64,000 bases of DNA from Notospermus geniculatus (taxonomy: Eukaryota; Nemertea; Pilidiophora; Heteronemertea; Lineidae). The notes below the pieces were generated by a model. It saw only the letters and a program-made list of their open reading frames with translations. It was not told the DNA's origin and did not search any database. The stretch spans positions 35,729-99,728 of the forward strand of contig NMRB01000916.1 of the NCBI GenBank assembly GCA_002633025.1. The letters are read 5' to 3'. A program made the position numbers and the translations under genes. Within the stretch, counting starts at the first letter, position 1, and every line of letters begins with the position of its first letter. This document shows, one piece after another, positions 32,863 to 44,621 of the stretch.

Positions 32863-33879
32863 GCACACGTAAGACGTACGCTTCAGTACCGACTAACGAG
32901 ACAGATTCCCATGATTCCTCCAATAAACAAGAAGAAATGGATGAAGGTGGTCTCTGACAGAACTCGCCCCGTCATCACAATTATGTATTTTGAATATCCA
33001 GTGCCGCTAAATAGGATCATTCGGTATTCCAAGGGTCCGAAGTCATATCATTTAACCCACAATTGTACAGCCTATTTAAAAGAATATTTAAGAATGAATT
33101 GGGAGATAATATCTAAATACATCCGGTTTAACCGAATGATCGGAAAATCAGACAGAAACTTGTTGAAATCTGCGTTGCTGTTTGACCTTACCGCAGGCAG
33201 GTTTGTGGGCAAGGTACGCGCACCGAAGCAACAATGCAAGGTTGATGACCGCTACAGTATTCTCCGCACGCTTGATATGTACCGTTTCGTTGTTGTGTGT
33301 CCAATTTTGGAACAAAATCATTTTTCTGCTACTGTTTACCTCTCCCGCAGGAAATATTACAATAAGCAGTTTGAGATTTCACTTATACACAATGACACTG
33401 TAAATGTGACTTTCAAATCAACATTTTCGTCCCTATTTCATACTTTCATCGGCGACTACAAGTACATCATCCTCGTACAAACCAAAAGATTTACACTTTG
33501 GCAGTTGACAATTTTTTGCGATATCCGCATTGGATTGCGTAATCAAATAAACGACATCCTGATAACAGCTGGCAAATTTACATTCACCGCAATAAATTAT
33601 CATTCTGGGTTGTTTTTTGGCCAGTACTTTTATACCCGCCGATGGTTCCTGTGGACAATACTTTGCAGTCCGAAACAGGGACTAGAGTTGGAAATAAAAC
33701 GTCTTGGAATCAGGCCAGATTTTCTAGAACTGCGAGGGTCAAAAATAAAGAACACACACAACAAAATGGTTTACATTGACGATTACAAGAATATCCTACA
33801 CGTACACCCAAACGATAAATCGATGTACAACAGAGTGTACGAGTACAGTCATGACAGTCACAAAAAATTGCTAAAATAA
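32863..33879 (+). CDS. Large coding exon, unknown protein family (copy X)
   Basis: Open from a likely acceptor (CCTTCACAG at 32854-32862) to TAA 33877-33879, 338 codons. The first ATG is at 32911, so it is either an exon or an intronless gene starting there. It begins AHVRRTLQYRLTRQIP and contains FDLTAGRFVGK, several sequons (HNCT, HNDT, VNVT) and many alternating hydrophobic stretches that suggest beta structure. It is rich in aromatic and basic residues, with no signal peptide or TM helix. No known domain was recognised. The next exon (copy Y) shares its opening motif and internal T-G-F-G...P...C pattern, so the two are probably tandem duplicates. The long intact frame argues for selection. 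Function is unknown. Confidence 0.6.
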   Translation, partial: AHVRRTLQYRLTRQIPMIPPINKKKWMKVVSDRTRPVITIMYFEYPVPLNRIIRYSKGPKSYHLTHNCTAYLKEYLRMNWEIISKYIRFNRMIGKSDRNLLKSALLFDLTAGRFVGKVRAPKQQCKVDDRYSILRTLDMYRFVVVCPILEQNHFSATVYLSRRKYYNKQFEISLIHNDTVNVTFKSTFSSLFHTFIGDYKYIILVQTKRFTLWQLTIFCDIRIGLRNQINDILITAGKFTFTAINYHSGLFFGQYFYTRRWFLWTILCSPKQGLELEIKRLGIRPDFLELRGSKIKNTHNKMVYIDDYKNILHVHPNDKSMYNRVYEYSHDSHKKLLK

Positions 33880-34277
33880 ATACGAAGACACTTGAAATCA
33901 ATCCAAAAGACCTACTCTTTGTTCGATATAGTTACTGAATCAGGTTTATAAACATCTTTCTACGTTATCAGGCAGTTTTCACGAAATTCATTTCAGTGCA
34001 CATTATGCTGCTCGATGCATTGAAATTTTCAAAATGGCCGCCAATCGGCCGGAGATCACGAACTGCGACTTGTCCATGACGCATGTTGCGGCAAAAAGAA
34101 AGCAATGAAGCAAGTTCCGACGACCGAAGTGCAAGCATAGATCAGATTCATGCTTCTAGCTCCAAAAATTATGTAGATGGTAGGTCGACATCATGCGACA
34201 CGTTTTGCAGAATGCTTTTTTAACTTAGGCCCACGGAATATCTCCCCTTCTAAAATAACCGTGGTTTTGAATTCTAG
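33880..34277. other. Spacer between the two unknown exons
   Basis: 398 bases without a long frame, ending in the acceptor TTTGAATTCTAG at 34266-34277. Whether it is an intron or an intergenic spacer cannot be told: copy X ends in a stop, but a donor inside X could bypass it. Confidence 0.45.
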
Positions 34278-35270
34278 GTTCGGAGGGTCATTCGGTACAA
34301 ACAGAAAAGGGTTCCAGTGAAGGTGATCCCACCTTTGGTTATCGGTAAATACGACGCTTGGTTCTTTGACAGTTCGGGAGGGAAAATATTATGCCATATA
34401 TCTCCTACTGGTTTGAGCAAAATGCCAATAATTACTGTACTAGTCTACAGCTTACGTGATGGCACTTTTTGTCTTACGTACAACACATCGATGGCAGACA
34501 GAATGGATCTTACCGGCTATAATAACGTGGCTCTTTACAAGTTATGCATTTTGTATCTTTTGAAAAATCCCAAGAAGCATGTGCTTTATAATGTCACCAA
34601 GGGTGGTGGTTTCAGCGGCCGATTTGTTGTCCCGCTCACAGATCGTTGCTTCCGAACTAGTGCATTGACGTTTGACCACAATTCAGACGTAGTTATTGTA
34701 TCGTGCCAGACAAGACATTACCAGGAAGCCTCGTTATATAACAGCAGTGAACGCATAGTAGGTGGTAGCATTCATATTATACTTGAAAATGGTACACGAC
34801 TGACTATTGCAAGTTTTCAGAAAATTTTATGTCATAACGAAGAGTTGTACTATCTGCAAGAATTCACGCGCCCATTCTGCATAGTTATTTTAAGACGAAG
34901 AGACCGATACGTACCGTCAAAGCACGTGGTCAGAAGTCTACAGTATCTCAATCGTCACACTAACAATCCCTCACCACTTTATAATGCATATTTCAAGGTA
35001 ATGTTTCTTTTCGCTTTACCCGGTCCCCGGGCGATTAGTTTCCAAAAACACACGCACGCGTTTGATGTTTCTGAGAATGACTCCTCTAAAATCACCTTCA
35101 TGGAGAGCCTAGTTGATTTCACGTCACACACAAGGGTCCACAGACAGAAAGGTTTTCATTTCAACTCATTCGATGGGTCTCTCTTGTACTTCTCGCCTTA
35201 TCAATTACGTCATAAGAAGAAATGTATTCCATTTGTTCATGTGTTCACCAGTAAGGATATGCGGCATTGA
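34278..35270 (+). CDS. Large coding exon, unknown protein family (copy Y)
   Basis: Open from the acceptor TTCTAG (ending 34277, phase 0) to TGA 35268-35270, 330 codons. No ATG occurs before residue ~48, so it needs an upstream exon. It starts VRRVIRYKQKRVPVKVIPP, which aligns with VRRTLQYRLTRQIPMIPP of copy X. The segment VTKGGGFSGRFVVPLTDRC aligns with LTAGRFVGKVRAPKQQC; both are followed within ~25 residues by a VVV/VVIV strand and a Cys. Sequons (YNTS, YNVT, YNSS, ENGT, ENDS) suggest a secreted or extracellular product. No recognised domain. X and Y are too diverged to be an assembly duplicate. Confidence 0.6.
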   Translation, partial: VRRVIRYKQKRVPVKVIPPLVIGKYDAWFFDSSGGKILCHISPTGLSKMPIITVLVYSLRDGTFCLTYNTSMADRMDLTGYNNVALYKLCILYLLKNPKKHVLYNVTKGGGFSGRFVVPLTDRCFRTSALTFDHNSDVVIVSCQTRHYQEASLYNSSERIVGGSIHIILENGTRLTIASFQKILCHNEELYYLQEFTRPFCIVILRRRDRYVPSKHVVRSLQYLNRHTNNPSPLYNAYFKVMFLFALPGPRAISFQKHTHAFDVSENDSSKITFMESLVDFTSHTRVHRQKGFHFNSFDGSLLYFSPYQLRHKKKCIPFVHVFTSKDMRH

Positions 35271-36250
35271 CGGCTGTTTGCAATCGTTTCTGTGAATGAA
35301 GAAATCTCACTTGACTTTGTTGGCGTCAGTGTCACGTTCTTCACACTGTCAGACGTTACAGGTACTTTTTAGCTCACCTCTACAAACTTGAAATTTGGTG
35401 TACAGGTACCCTATGGTAAAAACTATCTCTGGACCGAAACTTAGCGCTGCTGCTTGTACACTCTGGCCTGTAGGGGGCGCTTTGTGAAAACCTTCTTTCG
35501 GCCCTATCTCCTGAACGCTGTTAGCTAGAACCACAAAACTTTTTTGGTGGGGTCCTCTGATGAGACATCACATAAATCCCGGGTTTTTGATTTGACCTAC
35601 TTTTCAAGGTCACAGAGGTCAATGTTCAAAATTCACTGTTTGGTGGCACATTTCACTGCTATTTGACGTAGAGGGTTGTGATTTGGTGTGAAGATATATC
35701 TAGGCACCCTGCACGAATGCACCAAATTTCAACCCGATCGGACTTCAAATATGGCCGCCAGGAAGCCATCTTGAAAAATGGACTTTGACCCACATTTTAT
35801 AAATAGGAGTAGGTAGGATGTTTTAACGTTGTCAAAATATGTATCTAGGTACCATATAAATATATGGTAAATTTCAGTCAGATTCGACGTCAAATATGGC
35901 CGCCAGGGAGCCATCTTGAAAAATGGGACTTCGACCCACACCTCATAAATAGTGGTAGCTAGGATGCTTTAACCGTGCCTAAATATGTGTCTTGGTACCG
36001 TCTACTTATATGCCAAATTTCGGTTCGATTGGACGTCAACATGGCTGCCAGGCGGCCATCTTGAAAAATTGACTTTGGCCATATCTCATCGGTAGTAAAT
36101 GTTACGATGTTTCAATGTTGTCTAAATATCTGTACATTCCTGCTGAAATTTCAGTCCCAACGAAGGTCACGTTTGGCCACCAGGTGGCCATCTTGAAAAA
36201 TAGAATTTTTGACACCTGTGACCTAGACAGGAAAGCAGTTTGTTCACAAA
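35271..36250. repeat. AGGTCA repeat followed by ~145-bp tandem units
   Basis: 35370-35660 is an inverted copy of the repeat at 16882-17600 (TTTGATTTGACCTACTTTTCAAGGTCA). From about 35660 four units carry GGCCGCCAGG.AGCCATCTTGAAAAATGG near 35753, 35898, 36043 and 36180. No coding. Confidence 0.65.
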
Positions 36251-37527
36251 TACTACTTGTAGTATTCAGAAATTGTACTCCTTCTGGGTGCCATCACCTG
36301 AGTTTATGTCATTGACTGATAATACTGATCAGATCATAAAAATACTTCTTGGTGTGTTCAGCTTTATCTTTATCTGTATGATCCTTCAACATTCACCATG
36401 AGAGTCATAGTTTCACACTTAACCATGTAGACTTGTCACAGAGGTGAGCACAATGGCCCTGGCCATTTCATTTGTTTAGCGCTTGCTAAGCGGACGTGAT
36501 AACCACGAGGACATCAGGATCTTCAAAGGGAGTCGGCTTTCTGACCATACTCCACGCAGCGTTGAAATTTTTTGATACTTGGACCAAAATTTGAACACTG
36601 CCATTTGACGCTAGATCGCCGTCTTGAAAATCTTGACGTCATCGTCGGTGGGCTGGTCTATCACGTGATGCGAACTTCTTTTTCAAAATGGTATTATTTG
36701 CAGAAAACAGTATTTTGTCGAAAATGAAACAGAATAACTTTATTATTACTTTATATATACTCCACCGATGTTTGTATCACTCTATACCTTTATACACCTA
36801 TCTTCAACGATCTATATTACCTTTATGCACCTATCTTCAACGATCTATATTGTAAGCGTAGAAAACGACGTGATGGGTAACCGCTTTACAAATAGAAGAA
36901 TTTCTACTGTCCGCTCCGCGCGCGCACTACTTTTCAAGATGGAAACCTAGCGTCGATACTAGTGGTGATATTCTCAGATATCGCCACCTAGCGTCAAGTT
37001 TGCTACCTGACATGGCCAGTCTGCTTGGAATTCCAAAATGACTATACCACCTGCAATATTCGATCGGTGTTGCATGATAATGTACACTCTCGTATTCTTT
37101 ACTCACATCCACTTTACTTATGTTCCTTGAAACTTCTAATGGTTTTACCGTGTACAATTAGATCGGTTAAGTAAACCGTTGTCAAGGCACTACTTACCCT
37201 ATCGGTGAGTATGGTGGTGGAAGTGATTTTCCATTTGCGCTTTATCAGCAACATTTTTTTCGCAAATTAATAGCTCTGCTTCTGCAGGACTGATACAGCC
37301 TGAAGGGAAAAGCAAGCGGGAAATTTTCTAAATCGAACCAAAGTTTAATTGCACCAGAAATAGAAAAAGTAAATTTAATCATCCTAACGACGACTCAGTG
37401 ATGGGTAATATTAAGACGGGACTGCAGCTAACAATGTGTTTTTCACACCAAATGCTGACAATCGTGATTGTTGATCACATTTCTCGGTGCATATGTTAAG
37501 CTCGGCCCTGGCGGTTAATTCCGTGTC
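36251..37527. other. Intergenic, no gene seen
   Basis: A ~33-base tandem duplicate (CACCTATCTTCAACGATCTATATT twice) lies at 36787-36852. No protein recognised. Confidence 0.4.
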
Positions 37528-37670
37528 CAAGGCCGTATTTAGCGGGTGGGGGCAATGGGAGCAGTTGCCCCCCGCAGAGCCAACCAAAAAACGTGATTTT
37601 CATGATTTTGGGCAAAAAGGGATCTCCCCCCCCCCCCCCCCCCAGGACCAAAAAGTTAAATACGGGCCTG
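37528..37670. mobile_element. MITE, same family as 4156-4446, 5-bp duplication GTGTC
   Basis: Ends CAAGGCCGTATTTAGC and GTTAAATACGGGCCTG; GTGTC on both sides (37523-37527, 37671-37675). The interior has a poly-C run (37626-37643) like the poly-G/poly-C core of the first copy. Confidence 0.75.
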
Positions 37671-40600
37671 GTGTCACATTGCTGTATCCCACTAAACGCG
37701 AACGCTGGCATTGTTGGCAAAAAATTGAAGTACATGTATCACCAAAACATGGCGCATGAGCAGTCAAAAGCCACGACCGGAAGTGACAGTTGCACCTACG
37801 CTGAAGATATGTGTTGATTGGCTGAGACATGTCGAGAGGCACAGGTCGCAATGATCATCCGCCGCTATGCCCTAAAGTGGTCCTGAAAGGAGATCACTGA
37901 TTGGCTGAATAGTTTGGCGCCAATGCTTACACACACTAGTGACGCCTATTGGTCATCTCCTGAGACCTGCGTGAGACCTGCGTGTGCTGAAGCAGTTTGG
38001 GGTTTTGTCTGTCAGAAACGTGCGAATCTCAAAGGAATAGGCCATGCAATAGGACAGTATCTCGGCGAGGTGGAAAAATCTTGTGTCTTGATTCGCGATG
38101 CAAAACACGAACGAATTAGAAGAGAAAAGAATGCTAGTAAACTTTTGGACGACAGAACGCCTGGTTCTAAAAATGAAATTCTCAAATTGATTGCCAATAT
38201 CTCAGAAAATGAAACAAAATCAAATACCGGGTGGATTCGATTAGATAGGCAAAATTAAACGTTTCACATCGCTTGCGATATTGAAATCGAATTGGCTTTG
38301 GCTTGAGGTCATGAAAAATGATAAGATTGCTGATAAATTCTGTAAAGTTATGGCGGTTCTTGATCTTGGAAAGGAATTCATGTTGCTAACCTTTAGTTCT
38401 AACTTGTACTCATCGATTGGACATCTCCCTGCCTTGGAAAAAACGATTTCTTGGTTGTTTCCTGTGAATACGAAGCTCCAGATTGTTTTTTCTTCATATT
38501 TCAACTTTTTCCCTAAAATTGGTAAATATGTTCATCGTCTCTGCCGAAAAGGGGTTAACACACCATCTGATGAAGACACCGCCTCCTAAGAATGGAAGAC
38601 TTGTGTCTTCTCTCAGCTACTGTCACATGAATTGAATCTTTAAGAAGGTATTCCCTGCCCAGTAGTGCATTCTACAGCGTGGTGCCAAACATGTTTGAGC
38701 CGTTACCATGGATACCCGCCGTTCAACGAGGGAATAAGACCGGAGAGTTGTCTATAGCAAGTGCTGTATTTTCTGCGGTGAAGATGCGATTTCGCGCTTA
38801 AATCTCACCGCGGATGCTGGGGAAAATTGCGTTCTTGTTCCTGAACCATCTGTTTTGTCACTTTCTATATTGGACTTTCCGATGAAGACCATGGATGCTG
38901 GCTCTTCGTTAAGGTCAGTCATTTTTTCCAAGCGTTTGCCCTTATTTGCTTCCTTTTGTATACAATGAATAACCTTGTTGTGCGGTGATGTCCAAATTTC
39001 ATTGGACGTAAGCAATCGGTCCTGTTCAGGTAAACCCTACATGAGAGAGTGGAATTTAATTAGTAGACCTGGGGACGGTCAGTTTTATGTTTCCACGAGT
39101 TAACTTCAAGTAGCCTTTTATTCCAATGAGGAACCAGCATGACGCAAGGCGGCGTTACCAGTCTCCTATCGAAAGACGTCATCATGATGTCACTTTTGTC
39201 GCAGTCGACATCGCATCGCGGGAAAATTTAACATGTGTTCATGTAATTTTTTTGTGCAAACATTGTCTGGAATTCTCATCGAGGAAAACTGTCCAGATGT
39301 CGACATCTTTGCATTGCACGCACGATGTTTTCAGTTCTCACCAAATCCCCCAGTTGGGTTTTTCAGACCAAGAATTAATAGGAAAAGCCTAGGGACATGG
39401 GCAGTTCGATCTGATCGATGCCAGCGCCGCGTAACGGATTAATTTCGCAGGTTCCTCGTTGGAGACGGAAAAGCACTCGCCATTTGGTTCCTCCAAAGGA
39501 CTTCCCACCCAACAGCCGCCAGCCGCCTTCTATATCCTAATTATGAAAAACAGACGTCTGTTCCCCGAATCCTTTAAAGTAATTCGGTGATTATTAGCTT
39601 ACTCGTATTTGTTTCTACTGCGACCTTTGACCTTTCTCAAAGCAGATGATTTGCCTCAAGATCCGTATTGCTTACAGAAGCATATCATGTTTGTTGATTG
39701 ATTCGTGAATCTGTACAACTGCAGCAGGGATCGTTTGTTAGATCTTACAGATAATGTACCGGACATATAATAATCGATCGAGTCTATTTTCGGGCTACTG
39801 ATGTTATATATACTTTTGCTGAGACTTGTGAAGCTGTGACTGTGCTTAGTGTCGGCAAGAATGCATCTACGGTGTTGGGAGATTCATGTAATCACCGATG
39901 ATGACGGTGATTATGCCTGGCCTGTTCTACATCTTGGTGGCAAACAGTCTTCAGCCTTCGTTGGTAACAGTTCCGATATATGCTTTTGAATTGTTTCGTA
40001 ATTCAGTATTTGACCGCAATCTACGGTGCTTAACTTCTATCTCTGAGGCCAACGTGCCAACCATTAGGCCATACGGAAATCTTCCAAGGTCGCCGGGTTA
40101 GGCCGTGCCATTCTGTCAGAACACTATCCCCCTTTTCGGAAAGAGGTGACTCATCCTGGAGTCACTTAGCGCCACTCTGCGTCTCAGTGCCGAACTACAC
40201 TTTAAACCGAAGGTCAGCGAAGTCGGCGATACATTGCTCAATTATGTTCTGCTATTTTAGACCCAAAAGTAGTAAATGATATTGCACTTGTAGTAAGGGC
40301 GATTTTGCAATTCTCCTTTCGCCTGCTAATGACAACGATTCCTTTAATCTTTATCTCATCTCACACCGGCGACCTTGAAAATATCCCTCTTTAATCTTCC
40401 AGAAATATCGGAAACAAACACGCCTGCCCGTGTTACATTAATCCTGTGATAAAATAATCTTCTCTGATGTAATCTATACTATAATCCCAAAGGCAGAAGA
40501 ACGCCGAAGCTGTTTTGTTCCGTTTCTTTTGTAATTACAAAAGCCAATACCAGTCTCCTGTGAAGTCGCCGCCCATTCAGGGAGATGATTGTGTGTGCCA

Positions 40601-40749
40601 GGGGCATCAACCAGCTACTTGGGATGAAAGCAGCTGGAACTACAGCGGACTTTCATTAGGAGCAGAAAGATTTTTCTTTGTCGAAATCTTGCCCTTTCAG
40701 CAGCGTCGCTCGAAGACGACCAACCGGTGTTGATCATCGACCATTCGGT
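37671..40749. other. Intergenic; unassigned frames only
   Basis: Two adjacent plus-strand frames (37914-38258, 114 aa, and 38281-38589, 102 aa) are moderately long, but they are in different frames and match no family recognised here. They are not called as genes. No repeats with clear boundaries were seen. Confidence 0.35.
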
Positions 40750-40967
40750 ATACTAGTGTCCCACTGGCGAATTTTGGCCTGCGACAAGGGACGAATGAAA
40801 AATTCGTACATCTTCGTAGACTGTCGTCTATGTTCGCAGTGGTTCTCTGGCTCCATGATCCTATGCAAAACACATTAATGCTAAATATCGCAGCTTGTCG
40901 AGGGAATGTCGCAGACTTCAGATTCGCCCCTTGTCGTGGGAAAAAGTCGCCAGTGGGACACTAGTAT
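40750..40967. mobile_element. Inverted-repeat element
   Basis: ATACTAGTGTCCCACTGGCG pairs with CGCCAGTGGGACACTAGTAT; CGACAAGGG.CGAAT and ATTCGCCCCTTGTCG also pair. 218 bases, non-coding. Confidence 0.75.
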
Positions 40968-41152
40968 TAGACTTCGTTGTGGACAAGGCATGTTACCAAT
41001 ACCTCGACTATAGAGCGGGTTTAGACTCCCCTATCAATCGTAGGGCTTGGTGTTGTCGTCAGTAGCCTACATGAAGCTCCTGACCCAAACTGAGGAATTT
41101 TCGACACACTTCAAAGGCTTTTCGAAGATTCGTTCTTGTGTACTGTACTGTA
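40968..41152. other. Short spacer
   Basis: No feature recognised. Confidence 0.4.
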
Positions 41153-41446
41153 GGAGCCACGGTGGTGTAGTGGTTCGGGCCTCCGACTAGCGGTCAGAGG
41201 GTCCCGGGTTCGAATCCCACTGGGCGTGAGACTTTGGGCAAGTCTCTTTGCCTCACTGGCCTCTCTCCACCCAGGTGTATAAATGGGTACCGGTCGGAAA
41301 TGCTCGATTGTAGCGCTGAATGAGCAGCTCATCTGAGTTCTACTGAAAGGTTTCAGGATAGACTGGGGTTAAAGTGTAAAGTCGGATGACACCTCTACCG
41401 TTGTTGATATCAGACTATAAACCCAAACTTTAACTTTAACTTTACG
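41153..41446 (+). mobile_element. tRNA-derived SINE, full length
   Basis: Pol III A box GGTGGTGTAGTGG (41161-41173) and B box GGGTTCGAATCCC (41206-41218) are spaced as in a tRNA. A unique body follows (GGGCAAGTCTCTTTGCCTCA, GTATAAATGGGTACC) and then a (CTTTAA)n tail near 41430-41446. It would be transcribed by RNA polymerase III and moved by a LINE in trans. The acceptor stem does not pair, so it is not a working tRNA gene. Confidence 0.85.
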
Positions 41447-41454
41447 TATACTGC

Positions 41455-41735
41455 ATATGTTAGCAGGGCACGTTTCGTAACCGCTGGAGCTATTGATCTC
41501 AAACTTTGTACATACATACCCCTAGGTCGGATGACCTATGACACCAAATTTCGGTCCGATTCGATTCTTGGCTTGGCCTCCAGGTGGCCAAAACCAAAAA
41601 CACAAAAAGTGCAATAACTCCTGAACTAATGACTGGACCATCTCCAAATTTTTATCATAGGTGTATCTAATTAGGATAATACATAACATATAACGAGTTT
41701 TTGATTTGACCTACTTTTCAAGGTCACAAACGTAT
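41455..41735. repeat. Inverted copy of the AGGTCA dispersed repeat
   Basis: Reverse complement of the units at 16905-17530, including GGCACGTTTCGTAACCGC, CCTAGGTCGGATGACCTATG, CCAGGTGGCCAAAACC and TTTGATTTGACCTAC. Confidence 0.7.
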
Positions 41736-42528
41736 CACGACAACCGGTAGTCGTTCACTATGGTGCTGTATTTGTGTTTGACTGTGAGAAAAAGATGTTG
41801 GTGAATGGCAAACTAAAAGATATTTTACCTCGATGCCAATCGCACCGGCAGCAACACACCAATATTTTTGCAGCGGCTATGGCTGTGCACCCTTCATGTT
41901 CCTTGCAACGACTCTCGAATTCAAAAGCGAGGCCGCGTACTTCAACTACATGTACATTGGATTAGTTTCCGCCCGATTAGTCGATGGGTGATTTTACAAG
42001 AGACATGACATGTCGAGGTCTCACTCTGTTGACTCGGCAAATGTCACCGAGGCCAGACTACCTTTGATGCTCAAGAGAGGAGATTGGAAATCAGCCGATT
42101 AGCTCCTTTATTGTGTCGTAATGATGTGGGGAGTGTACACTATCAGATCTAATATCACAGGGCATTAGTGCCAACAACAAACTGTCATGGCTGATTAAGT
42201 CATTTGCCCGTACTGTGTATCTCTCGTAGTATGGGCATGATGGCCGAGCCCGGGGCTCGATTGGAATACTTGACCATCACCAAATGACCGATTGGCTGAT
42301 TGTCATTATCGACTCATCAAGTGCAGTTGACAGGGAAATCGCGACGTAATATCATTCTGAATCGGACTGGGCGTTCTGTCCTGACTTGATCATGGCCATT
42401 GACATGTGTTAAGGTGATGATGAAGCTTCTTCTAAACAACTTCCCCGGTGGAGCATTTGTAGTGGAAGATGGAAGTCTTAAACTTCCAAAAGTCATGACC
42501 AATCAAGCCGATTTAGCGAAGTTACACA
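41736..42528. other. Intergenic, no gene seen
   Basis: Only short frames and no recognised element. Confidence 0.4.
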
Positions 42529-42710
42529 ATTGACCTACCTTTTTCTGCACACCTTCCGCGTCACGTCCGTGCACCACGGGCGAATGACGTTACGTCTTCA
42601 CTACGTGTCTTTCATGACGGCGCGCGACGTCCGCGGAAGATACGAGGACGGTACACTCATGACGCTGCATGTGGTACGCGGATGGTGCGCGGCGCGGAAG
42701 GGAGGTCAAT
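42529..42710. mobile_element. MITE with ATTGACCTACC ends
   Basis: ATTGACCTACC and GGAGGTCAAT are inverted ends; CTTCCGCG / CGCGGAAG also pair. A truncated piece of the same end (TTGACCTCCCTTCCGCGGCG) abuts the LINE fragment at 45408-45444. Confidence 0.6.
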
Positions 42711-44505
42711 AGGGAACACCGATCACGCAGACCACGCGAGAATATACGCGTGGTTTTGAACTGATAGTACACCAATGCCACCTATTATTCATGACGATTC
42801 AAGGTGTGATTGGCCGTGCTTGGTGAACCGCATCTCTCGAACAATGGGTCTAGGTCAACGCTAGGTGTCTCGTCTGCACTATCAGTAGTCATCACGTGAC
42901 CAATTGGCGCTCCCCATTGTGCAACGTGCTGTATTCGATGATGGTTCCCGAACTTGGACACGTCCGTCGCATTGGACAGTAAGCCGTGGTGCCTTTAATT
43001 CCTGCCTCACTTGCAAAGGCAAGTAAAAGACCTCATCCAAGTGAGCAACATGAGCAGCTTGAGATGGCCTCTTCCATACTTACCAGGGCTAATGATGCTT
43101 TGGCATCGGTCCTCAGCTGATGGAAAAAATCCAATTCAGGAGGACAGTAACCCATACAAAGACAGAGGTATGGACTTAAATTTGAATTCAACGCCGAGGA
43201 GCAGGAGCACAAGTCAGTGTTGCACGTGTGTATGAGACGGTCGGCTCTAGATGTGAGTTTTCAGAGAGCTGCTTCATCTGGTGCATACCTGAACTCAGTC
43301 ACATGAACGGAGGACCACCTACTATAATGGAAATTCTAAACGTTCGAAGTACTTTAACTTCCCTTGGGGGTGTACATGGTGAAATGACGCAAGCTTGTGA
43401 TTCCCTTCACCGAGTCTCATTAAACCTGCTCTTTCGTTGCCCCCAGCGCCTCTGTTGCCAATACCACGCCGGATACGTTGATCAGCAGCCCACATCATGT
43501 CACTCTCGGTCGCAATTAGTACATCCGGCAAAGAGGCTGCATTGAAATCAGGAAGGTTTAGCTAGAATTGGTTCCCGATAAGAAAGTTCAAGTTTTTTTT
43601 CGTTATTTACAGTGTCGCTATTTATTGGCCACTTGAAGATCTACTCTTGCCTTTTACGTATGTGTACAAGGCACAGCGAGCCAATTGCATAGCCAGTCAT
43701 AAATTATGATAAGTAGATGGGGGGTCATGTGACTGTTCTGGCTGTTTCGAATGTCATAGGTGGCACTCACTGTCAAAATAATGGTAATTTCCTTGTGACA
43801 ACAAGCATGTAATTCTGTGGATCGAAACAATCTTCACGTTCTCGTGGTCATTAAAATTTAACTGGCCTAATATTGGTACACATGTAGCTCGTGCCTCAGT
43901 GTACCGTCATTTTGCAGGTGGAATTATTAGATTGCATTGCAAGTGACATGAGGTGGATAACATCATGAAATATTACGATGGTCGCGGAAGATGCTCGACA
44001 AGATACTTTTGGTTTTGGATATTCCACCGTCTTGGTGCGCATGCTGTCCGTAAGTTACTTCACTGTAAAAAGAAATAGGTACAGCGTACCCATGGCAGTG
44101 GGTAAATTCCTTGTCCAATTTTTAAGCCCATTTCGCAAGGTCCCGCTGTAGGCCTACCCATCATACGGGTACATGCAACTGGGAATGAGTGTAGTGTTCC
44201 CATGTTGGTATGTGTACCCACGGCCGTGTACCCATGAAAACGGATGATTTTTTACAGTATTGAATATTAGCACGAAATACTTCATATATACATCGTACAT
44301 GTACATCCTTGCACCGGAAGAACCGAACATCTCCTGATTGATGAGCTGCATGAATTGTCAATCAGATCGCCAAAACAAGAGCTATATATAAGCACTGATT
44401 TGAAGGCAGGTTTGATATCTTCGGCATGCTTATCAATTTTTTCTTGATCAACATCAACGCCTTTCGATGGCACATGGACCAGCGTGATAATACAGAGTTT
44501 AAGAG
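42711..44505. other. Intergenic, no confident gene
   Basis: A possible coding stretch around 43164-43310 (GLKFEFNAEEQEHKS...) is too short and unsupported to call. 43531-43569 is the reverse complement of 54863-54902 (TTCCTGATTTCAATGCAGCC). Confidence 0.35.
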
Positions 44506-44621
44506 ATCACACGCTAACGATAACGTTTACGTTAACGCTATTTCTTGCATGCATTTCATGTACATGTACAAAAAATATTGTTAACGTAAATGTTAACGTT
44601 AGCGTGTGATCTCTCTAACTC
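44506..44621. repeat. Hairpin MITE
   Basis: GAGATCACACGCTAACG pairs with CGTTAGCGTGTGATCTC; internal GTTAACG words continue the stem. 116 bases. Confidence 0.8.

Noticed and set aside
37914-38589. Two adjacent plus-strand frames of 114 and 102 codons
   Set aside because: They are in different frames, have no recognised domain and no convincing splice sites joining them. Frames of this length are common in this window.
41153-41225. Functional tRNA gene
   Set aside because: A and B boxes are present, but the acceptor stem does not pair and a SINE body and tail follow.
43164-43310. Possible internal exon (GLKFEFNAEEQEHKSVLHVC)
   Set aside because: No matching neighbour exon, no recognised family, and the frame is short.
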